From Utricularia gibba (Eukaryota; Streptophyta; Magnoliopsida; Lamiales; Lentibulariaceae): a stretch of DNA of 64,000 bases. Of this stretch, positions 38,178 through 47,829 are shown in pieces. The DNA lies in NCBI GenBank assembly GCA_002189035.1, contig CM007992.1:1922001-1986000 (forward strand), read 5' to 3'. The first letter of the stretch is position 1; the number at the start of each line of letters is the position of its first letter. Under the pieces are notes generated by a model. It saw nothing but the letters and a program-made list of their open reading frames with translations, was not told the DNA's origin and searched no databases. The translations under genes and the position numbers were made by a program.

Positions 38178-38213
38178 ATACGGGCGTGGTTTACGCATAA
38201 ACCACGCCCGTAT
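38178..38213. repeat. Perfect hairpin, 16-bp arms
   Basis: Left arm ATACGGGCGTGGTTTA, loop CGCA, right arm TAAACCACGCCCGTAT, without mismatch. It lies 9 bp before a chromovirus LTR-like start. Confidence 0.95.
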
Positions 38214-38221
38214 GGCCTTGT

Positions 38222-38640
38222 TGTAACGACCCGCGACCTGTACCCTAGACGCTAGGCCATTACCGACACCATCCACGCCCTGGGTTCCCCTCATCAAAGG
38301 AGATGGGCTAGGAACATGTATTTGGGTGCATGCTCCCTCGCCATGCTACTTCTCCTGGACACCTCCTATCGCATCCCCTTGGTAGCAAAGTTTAATTTAT
38401 TAAAATAAGATGACCAAGGTTCAACACAACCAAAGGAAAACAAGGAAACTCCCAACTATCCTGTTATGGGTGAAAATCGGTCTTCGAGATGGGGCCGATT
38501 TTTGGGTTATAAATGCGATTGGGAATACCGTGCCTTTATGCTTATGGAAGGACATATTATATATTAATCCACCTAAAGGCTATAAAACTAGGTGTTCTAA
38601 AATGTAAAAAAAATTCAAGCAGTGCAGGGTCAAGCAAGTA
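38222..38640 (-). repeat. Chromovirus LTR-like fragment
   Basis: Begins TGTAACGACCC and resembles the outer end of the LTR at 46267 (shared TGTAACGA-CC, ACCCTAG-CG and TTACC). The right end is not clear, and 38640 is a rough limit. Confidence 0.45.
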
Positions 38641-40072
38641 ATGACCCTAAAATATGATAGGAACAAACAAGTTAGGCTTTCATTGGTGTCCCTAACTTCT
38701 ACTTCAATTTGACTCAGCAAATGATCTCAGCAAAAATAAGCAACCAGATCCCTAGTGTAGGTGAATCCAAGTAGAAGAGAAATGACATGATAGAAAAATC
38801 AGGTATAAATGATATTTAACAGAAGAACATAGAGTTTCTAACTTTTTTCTCAAATAGAGGCATCCGAGAAACAACCGGAGCCAAAGTTGTACTGCTGGAA
38901 CCACCCACCTTGGCTAAAGGATATTTTCCAATTTTGCTCAAACTTTATCAACTGACTCAGTTGTGCTGCCGCCAAGTTAGCATAAAAAACAGGACCCACT
39001 ACATAATCATATTTATCAATTGAAATGTTCAACAATAGCAACCAGGTGAATAAGAAGCAAATGCAACCGATTTTCCAGTTTTGCTCAACAGATTGTTCAG
39101 CATCACTGATGCCAAGGAAAACTATCATTCACAAACCAACCGATTTTTTGCACAAAAGTTCAACAATAGCAACCAGGTGAATAGGAAGCAAATGCAATAA
39201 TGCAAAGATTGGTATTATAAAGAAAAGGGGAATGGGTCGGCACTTCTGCTGCTTTCTTGCTTGCCTCTACATCGGGAAAATTCTTTCCGTTTGTTGGTTA
39301 TTAGCGGCATCCCGAAAACAGAATGAAGCGAAAAAATTCACAAAAGCCATACCTTAAGAGCAACTTCACGCTGATAGGATACAAATCGGTTGAGGACAGT
39401 CAGTTTTTTGAAAGGCTACCAAGCGGGGTTTTCGATGAGACAATGCCTGTCAACAGATCGATATCTGTCAAAGGATCTGACAAGAGCGGTATGGCTCAGT
39501 TTGAAGAGTAACCGAGTAACGGCAGAATGGGCGGTGATTGTCTGAAAAGCAAAATCATAGCACAAGTGCAAAAAGGTCGGTCGGGCTGACCTCCCCTATA
39601 AATAAAAGTAATCATAATGGAGGGAGGATTGGATCCGAAGCCTCCCACTTGTACTTTTTATCACTACATCCCACTAGTAAAAATCTTCTTCGGCGAGCTC
39701 CGATAGCTCCGTGGTTTTTCAATCTTACGGTAGTTTCCAAGTAAAAATCCTCGCCTACCCTCCCCCTCTTATTCCCATTAACCAAACCGTACAAAATCAT
39801 GAAACACATAGGAAGGTACGGAATTTCCCGATCGCACCTTTCACCCGAAAATCCTTCACAAACATCGATTTTCACCCGTAACACACGCCTTTCTGTTGTG
39901 TGGGAATCACTTCTCCCAATCTCTCATTAGTTTGCCTTCACCCGTAAGAGGAGAAGAGGCTCATCCCCAATTCAATTTAGGGTCAAATATCAAAAATAAT
40001 TTTTTTTAATATTTTAATAATTAAATATTTTTTTAATAAAATATTATTATTATTGAACCGGGTTCAATTATG
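38641..40072. other. Interior of copy 1, not recognised
   Basis: Balanced composition, different from the ends. It contains a 40-bp direct repeat (39027-39066 and 39158-39197, one mismatch) and several short frames without known motifs. It may be captured host DNA, but no gene family was recognised. Confidence 0.4.
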
Positions 40073-40354
40073 TAGGTTAAATATACCAAACCGGTAAACT
40101 ATTTGGATCAAATATGTCAAAATTGAAATTTTATCAAGTTAAATTTATTATTATTAAATGGGTGTATTCTACAGTAACAATTCATCAAGTTAAATCCATA
40201 GCTCAAATACATCAATTCATCAAACTTATGGGTCAAATATGCCCATTCACGAAACTTTATGGATCCGTTATGCCTCGTTATGAAAATTTCTAAATTCGTT
40301 ATATTCTAAATCTATAATTTTTAGGTCATATATATAATTGTCTCGTTCTAAAAG

Positions 40355-41376
40355 ATCAATCATTTTTTCTCTATCCACTGCAATATAACATTACCAACCA
40401 AATTTACAAATCGCATCAATGATCACTGAGGTCAAAACACCATCTGGATGCCCATAACAGAGAACTACAGAAATCTGTCGCACAAGCATAATGAAAAAAA
40501 AAGAAAATTAGGATCTTGACTCACCAAAGCGAATAGTAATCTACGTATTCCCGAAATCTAAAGAAAACAATATAAAAACGGCTTACTGGGAAGCCAGAGC
40601 GCTACAGAAACAACAAAGCAACCCAAATGCACGATGCATCGGACAAATCCCTACGCCCACGACTATCAAAGAACCTAAAATAATGAAGTGATTCGCTTCC
40701 CCCCCCCCCCCCCCCCCCTCCCAGTGGAGAATGAGTCGCTATGGCCGGCGGTAGTGTGGGCCCGCTACCTCGGAAAGTCAAGAGAGAGGACACCGAGATC
40801 CGCTACAGAGGAATTTCCCCGTCGCAATCCCCTCGGTATCCTATCGACCCTACGGAGCTTATTCCTCCTGTTTTGATTTAGGGGAAATAGGCAATTTGTG
40901 AAGATTTGATAGGAATTTTGAAAACTATTACAAGAAATACGTTCTCGCGGCAGCAGCACAAGAACTTCAGGAACTCAAAGACGCAGGACAAGAACAGGGG
41001 ATCAAAGTTCAGGAACACTAGAGACAACCAAATCCAGGGCTCAGACCAACCCCAAAGATTGTGTTCATCCATGGGAGGAAGGTAAGTAGAGAGGAGTAAA
41101 AGCCCACAACGATGCTTACCAGAAACCATTCAATTTCAAGAACTGCTCCTCCTAGAGCAAATTTATTTGCAACTGTTTCAAAAAGCGTACAAATTGCTGT
41201 TGCCATCCAAGAAAAGAACACACACTAAGAACGAAACACATGCCTGAGAGCATGTTTTGTATCTTATTCACATGACACAATACTTGTATAATACAAATCT
41301 ATGAACACAAAGGAGGATCAGCCGCGCCGGCAAGATGAGGGAGGATTGGATTCACTGTGGGAGGTGGTGAAATGGT
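40355..41376. other. Gene-block flank, unassigned; C20 run
   Basis: Non-repetitive host-like sequence. 40740-40960 has the composition of a transcribed leader or exon. A short minus-strand stretch 41120-41215 reads ATAICTLFETVANKFALGG before a GTAAGC donor-like site, possibly an exon of an unrecognised gene. A run of 20 C at 40699-40718 lies here. Confidence 0.35.
40699..40718 (+). repeat. Poly-C run (20)
   Basis: Uninterrupted C homopolymer; its true length may be affected by sequencing. Confidence 0.85.
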
Positions 41377-41685
41377 CTAATAAGTAGGTTGATAGTAATA
41401 AAAATAGCGCGGAAGAAATCCCTGCTGCCATTGCTCCCGGACTTCGTCTATCTTGATGCTCGCCTCTGGTTCCTTAGCCGAGCCGAAGGAGACGATGTCG
41501 ACGGCGCAAAGCTTCCGCAACTGATCCACAACCACCACTGGGTCCACATCCCCGGTGATCGTCAGCTTCTTGGCGCTGGCATCAACAGCGATGGACTCCA
41601 CACCCGAGATACTGGAGACCTTCTTCATCCCTTTCCGCTTCATTTTCTCGTTTGAGTAGTCGAATTTCAGAACAATCTTCTTCAT
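41377..41685 (-). CDS. Heavy-metal-associated (HMA) domain protein, 102 aa
   Basis: One uninterrupted frame from ATG to TAG. Residues 1-70 form an HMA (ferredoxin-like, beta-alpha-beta-beta-alpha-beta) domain: MKKIVLKFDYSNEKM, then KKVSSISGVESIAVD, KKLTITGDVDPVVVVDQLRK and DIVSFGSAKEPE. This matches the small plant HMA proteins (HPP/HIPP group) that lack the metal-binding MxCxxC; here the loop after strand 1 is DYSNEK with no Cys, so copper or zinc binding is unlikely by the usual route. The C-terminus ends QPTY with no CaaX box, so isoprenylation is not expected. Relatives often have introns; none is seen, so a retrocopy is possible. Likely soluble; function unknown. A TATA-like box lies 54-61 bp upstream of the ATG. 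Confidence 0.8.
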   Translation of the reverse strand: MKKIVLKFDYSNEKMKRKGMKKVSSISGVESIAVDASAKKLTITGDVDPVVVVDQLRKLCAVDIVSFGSAKEPEASIKIDEVREQWQQGFLPRYFYYYQPTY

Positions 41686-41738
41686 TTCGTTAGGATCGGA
41701 ATTTTGAATCGGTGCCTGGAAAATGCTTTCCCGACGCT

Positions 41739-41746
41739 AATTTATA
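41739..41746 (-). promoter_or_regulatory. TATA-like box of the HMA gene
   Basis: The minus strand reads TATAAATT, 54-61 bp upstream of the ATG at 41685. This would leave a leader of only about 25 bases, short but possible. Confidence 0.45.
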
Positions 41747-41749
41747 GCA

Positions 41750-42189
41750 CAAAGTCGACTGAAGAAAGCGCACTACTGAATAGAGTCGTCTGCAAGTTTC
41801 CGCTACGCGTCTTGTTGAAGACCGTCAACCAGATAACATTCCCATGTACGCTTCGTGGAAGTAAGTCAAGCAGCCTCTCAGAAACTTCTTGGAGCCCACG
41901 TTTTAAATTTTTTTAATTATTTGAATTTCCTTAATTGAGTATATTCGAAATTATGTATTATGATCCATATTAATCATCACGATTTAAAAGATATTACATC
42001 AAGTATATTCGAAAGTATGTATTATGTTTTTATAGGTTGATTTTTTTATTTTAGTTTAGATTTAATATATTTACACAAAAAATAAATTAAGAACTCAATG
42101 CAAAGAAGAAGAATCACATGGTTCTATGGATAAGATTAAACGACAGCGTTTTACGAGCCCAATTTATTAGTGTTAAGATGGGCTTTATA
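41750..42189. other. Spacer between HMA gene and kinase remnant
   Basis: AT-rich from 41905. The kinase homology stops at about 42190, so a rearrangement junction or intron may lie here. Confidence 0.4.
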
Positions 42190-44821
42190 ATTATGGGTGT
42201 CATATCTTGATAAGGAATGGTTCCAGCCACACGTTCCCATAAGATGAGACCAAATCCATACACATCTACGTGCGCTCGTAGTGCTTGTGGTGCTTCCGGT
42301 CGATCATTTCCGGGGCCATCCAGCGGTAAGTACCAGGATCATCGGAAACAGTATCACAAGAGTTCTCCTTAGAGATGTTCATGGGTTGGTTCTATGCCAA
42401 CCCAGAACCGACCCAACTATAAAGACAAAGACCCGAAACCAACCCAGACCCGATTAAGAACCGATAGACCCAGAACCATGGTTCTTTATCGGTTATGGGT
42501 CGGTTCTAGGTCCTTACCGATTCCGGCTTTTACTAAAAACATTGAATTTAAAAGCTTTCAAACAATATAAAAATAATGTATTAAAAGTCACAGAAAACTG
42601 ACAAACACTAGGAAAAATGTTCATACAAATTAAAAGGACTACGTTTAGTTTTGATACAAAAGTAGAACTATGTCGCACACTTGAACACACATGTTTCTAA
42701 AAATCACATTGAAAACAAACGTTTACTGTAATTAATTTTAATACTCCCAGAATCGCTAATGTGGGTGACTAGAACAAGAAATGCAAAATTAGGCACCCGT
42801 ACCCAAAATTTAGGAATTGCGCAATTTTTGAAAGTATTCTTAATTTTCAGAAATATAAAAATTTTTGGGTGCATTAATTGGAATATAAAAATTTGAAAAT
42901 GAAATGATTTTATATATCCTAAATACTACAAAATAATTTTAATAAATAAAAAATATTCCTCTGTCTTTTAGATCATTTTTCAGACACCCATATTGCCTCG
43001 TATGGATGTTTAGAAAGAGTGATTTTCAGGCACCCACGTCTCTTATATGGGTGTTTGGGAAGGAGTATTTGAGACAGTTTTTCAGACACTCTCTTCCATC
43101 ATGTGGGTGCCTCGAGAGGGTGTTTGGAATGAGAGTTGGACGACATCTACAAAATAATGCATTGTGTGGGTGTCTGAGAAAAGTGATTTCCAGGCATCCA
43201 CATCTCTTATATGGGTGTCTGAGAAGGAGTATTTAAGATAGTTTTCTATACACCCACTTCCCTTATGTGAGTGCCTCGGGAGGATATTTGCGAGTCTATA
43301 ACAAAATTCCAAGCAACATGAAAAATCAAAAGACTACTCAAATCCACAAACTAGAGATGTTCAAAAGACCCACCCAGACCCAGAATCGATCGGAACTGAC
43401 CCAGTTTTTCGGGTCGGTTCCACCCAAATCTACATGGCTATCTTCGTCGCTGCAAAGCCCCCACTTATTTCTACAAATATGGGCCCCATTGTCATTTAAT
43501 TATTTAAGTAATAATAATAATAATAAGTGTTAATAAATAATATGATAAAAACATGCTGAGTAAATCAATAATTATTTACAACTCATGATCCAATATTCTT
43601 AGTGAAAAAATACTATTGGTTCTAAGTCGGGTCTGGATATTTTCCCGTAGACCCAAAATCGATCCAAAACCGACCGGTTCTTCATTTAATACCCAAAACC
43701 AACGCAGACCCAGAACCAGTCAGAACTGACCCGAAAAACTGGGTCGGTTCCGATCGGTTCTGGATCGGGTGGGTCTTTTGAACATCTCTAGTTCTCCTCG
43801 CAAGCAATACCAAAGTCTGCAACTTTGAGATGGAAATCCTCTGTTATGAGGATGTTTGAGTGGATATATTCCATCCCTCTGGCAATGTCCAGAGCCATGG
43901 TTAAAAGCTTCTGAAGAGGGAGGGGTTTTTCCTCAACCTTGGTCAAGTACGATCTCAGAGACCCTGAGGGCAGATACTCTGTTATGATGCCGAGGACTGG
44001 AGGTTTTTGGCATGCCGCCACAAACTGCGGTCATGGGTGCTTATCAGATGGCTCAATCAGTGAACTGGAGTGAGAAAGAAGCGAATGAACCAGTTACCTT
44101 CAACACATTTTGATGGCGGAGACGTGACAAGATGGTGACCTCCCTAGTAAATCGCTTCTCAAAGCGAGAACGCATTGATCCATTTTCATCGTCATCATCT
44201 GGGAATCTGATGATCTTTACTGCAACAGGTTCGCCTTTGTATTTCCCATGGTAGAGATGACTATGTGCGCCATGAGTAAATCTTAGTCCCAGAAATAACT
44301 GTGAAAGATCAACTTCAAACTGTTTGTCCAAAGTTGCTACTGCGCTCACCCTCCCACCACTTTGATCAAAATACTTGCTCCAGCCTGAAGACTCTTTCTG
44401 ACTCTTTGATCTGTCGTTCGGTTTCAGGAAAGGGGAATGAGAAAGAGACCTTGAATTTCTTGAAAACTTCACCTCCCGCGTGGAAGACCTGGTTTCACTG
44501 AAAGACTTGGTCACCCTTCTCTGAATCTTCCCTTCTGGGGCTTGGGGTCGAGAACCTTTTCTGGCTTGAGCGAGCTTCACTGAATGCGTCTGGAAGTGTT
44601 AATTCTGGGAGAGGCGACACTGCCCTCATCTTGTTATTTGCAGGGTTATTGTGAATCTCATCGACATTTGGCAGTGATCTCTGATATAGAAGAGCTACTT
44701 CCCTCCGTGTTTTTGTCACCTGAAGAGGTGAAGAAGAGGACAGCATTCAAGGAGCCATCCGATGGCAAAACGTGTGAGAGAACTTGGTTCTCCTGATCCA
44801 AGAAGCAGCCTCTTCCTCCAT
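42190..44821 (-). pseudogene. Raf-like MAPKKK (group C, RAF41/43-like), disrupted
   Basis: Starts at ATG 44821 (MEEEAASWIRRTKFSHTFCH). Conserved N-terminal block: SPLPELTLPDAFSEARSSQK, then RFSTPSPRRE. Kinase start: FGLRFTHGAHS-type glycine loop (LFLGLRFTHGAHSHLYHG), VAVKII with the ATP-binding Lys, RFTREVTILSRLRHQNVLK. A GT-AG intron of 73 bp lies at 44025-44097; exon 2 has ACQKPPVLGIITEYLPSGSL and DIARGMEYIH, then ADFGIACEE, and after the hAT insertion DDPGTYRWMAPEMI and AGTIPYQDMTPI. Lesions: TGA at 44747-44749, a frameshift near 44535, an in-frame loss of the catalytic loop (HRDLKxxN absent), the 1421-bp insertion, stops near 42265, and a missing C-terminal lobe. Family members are cytoplasmic Ser/Thr/Tyr kinases; this copy cannot be active. 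Confidence 0.88.
42370..43790. mobile_element. hAT element, non-autonomous, 1421 bp
   Basis: 12-bp perfect terminal inverted repeats TAGAGATGTTCA (42370-42381) and TGAACATCTCTA (43779-43790), and a perfect 8-bp TSD GTTCTCCT (42362-42369 and 43791-43798). Near the ends there are many GGGTCGGTTC / GAACCGACCC motifs, probable transposase-binding sites. No transposase is encoded. It splits the activation segment of the kinase gene. An extra copy of the terminus lies inside at 43352. Confidence 0.95.
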
Positions 44822-45849
44822 GGAAGATCAGTTCCAAAAGCCACTCTGACAAACAAGTAAGTTGATCACAATATTCTCCTATATGCACCAGACTCAAATC
44901 GCCTGATGTTTTCCAATCCCATCACCAAATTATAAGGAAAGATGAATCAACCCCTCCTCCATCAAACTTCAAGAAAGACCAGATGATAAAGCACCATCTG
45001 GATCCCTGCATACACTTGGAGTTCTAAAAGGGGGTTTTGGCATTTGTGACCTAAAATTTTGAAATTTTAGCATTTTTATCCATAACAGAATGACCGATTC
45101 GACATATTTGACATGAAACAGTACCAGTTTCGTATATATGACCCAAAATATTTAAAAAATGATATATTTGACCTGTAAAAAATTTGTTGCATAACATATT
45201 TGACCCATAAAAAATTCAGTTTTGATACTTTTGATCCATAAAATATTATAACGGGGTATATTTGATCTAACGAAAAGTTATAAAAGTTTACAACGGAGTT
45301 TGTTTGACCCAATAAGTTTACTGTTAATCCCGCGTTTAGTGTTCAGTTGGTATATTCAACCCAATAATTTGGCATATTGACCCGTACAGTTTAATAAATT
45401 GACATTGTTGACCATTAAGGTTTGTTAAATCCGCATATTTAACCCATAAAGTGTGACAAATTAACATAATTAACCCAATAAGTTTATCGAATTGACATAA
45501 ATAACCTATAAAGTTTTTCAAAATTTTAAACAAATTGAATACTTTTTCAAATAAATATTGATCAATAAGTGCCCTGTAGACATGGGCACAATAGTCAATC
45601 CAAATATCCATCATGTCAACCCACTACAATTCGAACATGTGATGTCGTTGCAAAGTGAATTTAAGATTATTATCAACATTTTTATAAATCAGATTTATTT
45701 CTAAACATACGATAACATGACAGATGCAACAATTACAAAAAAAATATTTTTATAAACATATGATATATGTTTATTAAAATATAAATAATATAAATATGTT
45801 ATTTATTAAACCATATAATAAATATGAAAGTTTTTTAGTTTTTAATTTT

Positions 45850-46194
45850 ATTAGCATTCAATCCTTAATTATATTTTGGATGGAGCATATATTTTTATTT
45901 TAATCATTTTAATTAGCATTCGATCCTTGATTATGATTCGAATTGAGTGCATATTTTGTATTTTAATATTGTTATTAGCATTCGACACTTAGTTATGATT
46001 CGGATCGAGCGTGTATTTCTTATTGCAATATTTTTATTAGTATTCGATCCTTAAATATGATTCGGATCGAGCATATATTTTTTATTTTAATATTTTTATT
46101 AATATTCGATCCTTATGTATACTTTGGATCGATTGAATATTCATTTATTTTAAATCTTATTTAGCTTCGACCCTTAGAAGCAATTTAGATGGTG
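45850..46194 (+). repeat. 62-bp tandem repeat, five units plus
   Basis: Units start at 45850, 45912, 45974, 46036 and 46098, with a degraded sixth at 46160; the spacing is exactly 62 bp throughout. Each has ATTAG-ATTCGA, CCTTA-TTAT and GGATCGAGC-like blocks. Confidence 0.92.
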
Positions 46195-46217
46195 TATACA
46201 TGACAATGCCACATGGA

Positions 46218-46239
46218 CGTGGTTTACGCATAAACCACG
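46218..46239. repeat. Hairpin, 9-bp arms
   Basis: CGTGGTTTA, loop CGCA, TAAACCACG; the copy 2 counterpart of the hairpins at 38124 and 38178, again shortly before a chromovirus LTR. Confidence 0.88.
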
Positions 46240-46266
46240 CCCGTGTGGCGTTGTCGTGCTGCTGGG

Positions 46267-47530
46267 TGTAACGATCCTCCACGACACCCTAGGCGAGAGG
46301 ACCTTTACCACGCGCACTTGTGGTAGGGTTGCACAGCACACTCTGCCTAAGGGGCTTCCCGTGCTGCGCGTCCAACGCGTGCTCAGTACCACCTCACCCG
46401 TATGCTCCTTGCCTTGCTCGCTCGCACACGGGTCATGGGCTGAGGGAGCTATAGTAATGCAAAAGAACCTGACTTTATTCATGACGATAGAATACTAGTC
46501 CAAGAGGAGGAGAGAAATAGTGCAAGAATCATAGGAAAAACATGCAGGAAATGAAGTTGCGCTCTAGCCCGCCTTACTGCTCCCGACTTCACTACTTGGC
46601 TGCTCCACCCTCGCCATCCGCCCCTCCTATCCCGTCCAATGCCTCATCCCCGGAAGTACCTACATGACCAGTAAGGGGTTAGTCCTATGCAACATGAGTC
46701 CTATGCGCAATGACGAAGAATTTGAGAAAACAGTGCTTGGTGCGATCACGGTGCAGTCTCGAGGTTCCCCCTTTTTATCCTCGACGGTCGATGCCCCTTG
46801 ATTGAACCCTGAGGTTCCTCTTTGGTTGGATTTTCAGCCCTGTATGCCCGAAGGCTGATATGCCCGAAGGCCCTTGAGTGGCATGAGTCCCACGCAAGCG
46901 CGTTGCCTTTGGGTTGGGGTGGCCATCTCCCCTTCCCTCCCCTTGATTGCATCGATCTCTATGACCCTTGACTCATGTTCTATGCCTCTGTTACATTCAG
47001 TACCATGACCTATGCCCTTGACACATTGAACACCCAAGTTAGTCATTAAACCGTATGGAAATCTCCTTACCGGATCGAAGCGTCTCCTTCCCCCACTCTT
47101 ATGGACGTTCGTCTAGCCTTTTGTTGTCTTGAGCCCTTCAGCCTTGCGCCTTCGTGGTGTGGAGAGTGGGGGAGGAAGGAGAGCTTCGATCCTTCCCCTT
47201 ATATAGAGGCTAACCTCCCCCCTTGTATGGGTGTTTCCCCTATCTTCGCAGATTTGGTCCCTTGGATTGAGGGACTTTCCCCATTGACCATAACTTCCTT
47301 ATTTGATCCCCCTAGATTTCGGCAACTTCCCTTGACTGAATCCTTGTCATATCCTGCTCAATCTTGCCATATTCCGTCTACTGGTCCCATCCGCTCATGT
47401 TGTGACCAAGTCTCGTGCGCAATCTTGCACGCTAGTTTCCTTGTGATCTCTCGACCCAGGGCTTCCATGTGGACCTAAGTCAAGTAAGGATGAGGGATAG
47501 CATTGGTACCTTGTTTTTGATATCGTTACA
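46267..47530 (-). repeat. Chromovirus 3' LTR (1264 bp)
   Basis: In minus orientation it starts TGTAACGATATC and ends GGATCGTTACA. It is preceded by the PPT AAGTGGGGGAG (plus strand 47533-47543), and the chromodomain coding end lies just upstream. Only this one LTR is present. Confidence 0.72.
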
Positions 47531-47541
47531 AACTCCCCCAC

Positions 47542-47829
47542 TTAAAGAAGTTTCGTCCCCAAAACTTCATCTTCCATGAATGTCAGGTACCCTGCTTTCA
47601 TGGCTGTTTCCTTCTCCCACGTAGATTCTTCTATTCCACGCCCCATCCATTGCACCTTTACCCACCATGTCGGTCTTCGATTCACCATGGTGATCTTGCA
47701 GTCCAGTACCCTTAGTGGCTTGTTCTGGTACGTTAGGTTCTCTCTGAGCACGACGTCATCTGCCCTGATTTCCATATCTGGCGAGGGAACATGTCTCCTG
47801 AGTTGTGAGATGTGGAACAAATATTCCAA
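47542..47829 (-). pseudogene. Chromovirus integrase end with chromodomain
   Basis: 95 codons. FHISQLRRHVPSPD is the integrase C-terminal GPY/F-adjacent segment; EIRADDVVLRENLTYQNKPL leads into a chromodomain: RVLDCKITMVNRRPTWWVKV, QWMGRGIEESTWE. This identifies a Ty3/gypsy chromovirus; the chromodomain directs integration to modified chromatin. Upstream sequence is cut at about 47815, where MULE-like end sequence starts, so only the 3' end of the element is here. Confidence 0.85.

Larger units (their letters stand above)
37124..40344 (+). mobile_element. MULE-like element, copy 1
   Basis: Starts GGGGTGTTGGCATTTGTGAC and ends ATAATTGTCTC. The left 450 bp and the right 270 bp are made of degenerate repeats around TTTGACCCATAA (left) and GGGTCAAATA (right, inverted), so the two ends are related inverted sequences sharing GACCTAAAA. 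Inside: a 62-bp tandem array, hairpins, a chromovirus LTR-like piece and about 1.4 kb of unrecognised sequence. It has no transposase and would depend on one in trans. Classification as MULE-like rests on the 10-bp TSDs and end sequence. Confidence 0.65.

Noticed and set aside
40602-40793. Gly-run protein frame
   Set aside because: It is produced by the C20 homopolymer and has no other support.
42189-42195. Kinase continuing in a further exon to the left
   Set aside because: No continuation of the C-terminal lobe was found in 41750-42189 on the minus strand; homology simply stops.
43352-43790. An independent 439-bp MITE inserted in the larger hAT element
   Set aside because: The flanking 8-mers differ, while the 1421-bp unit has a perfect TSD, so only the larger insertion event is supported.
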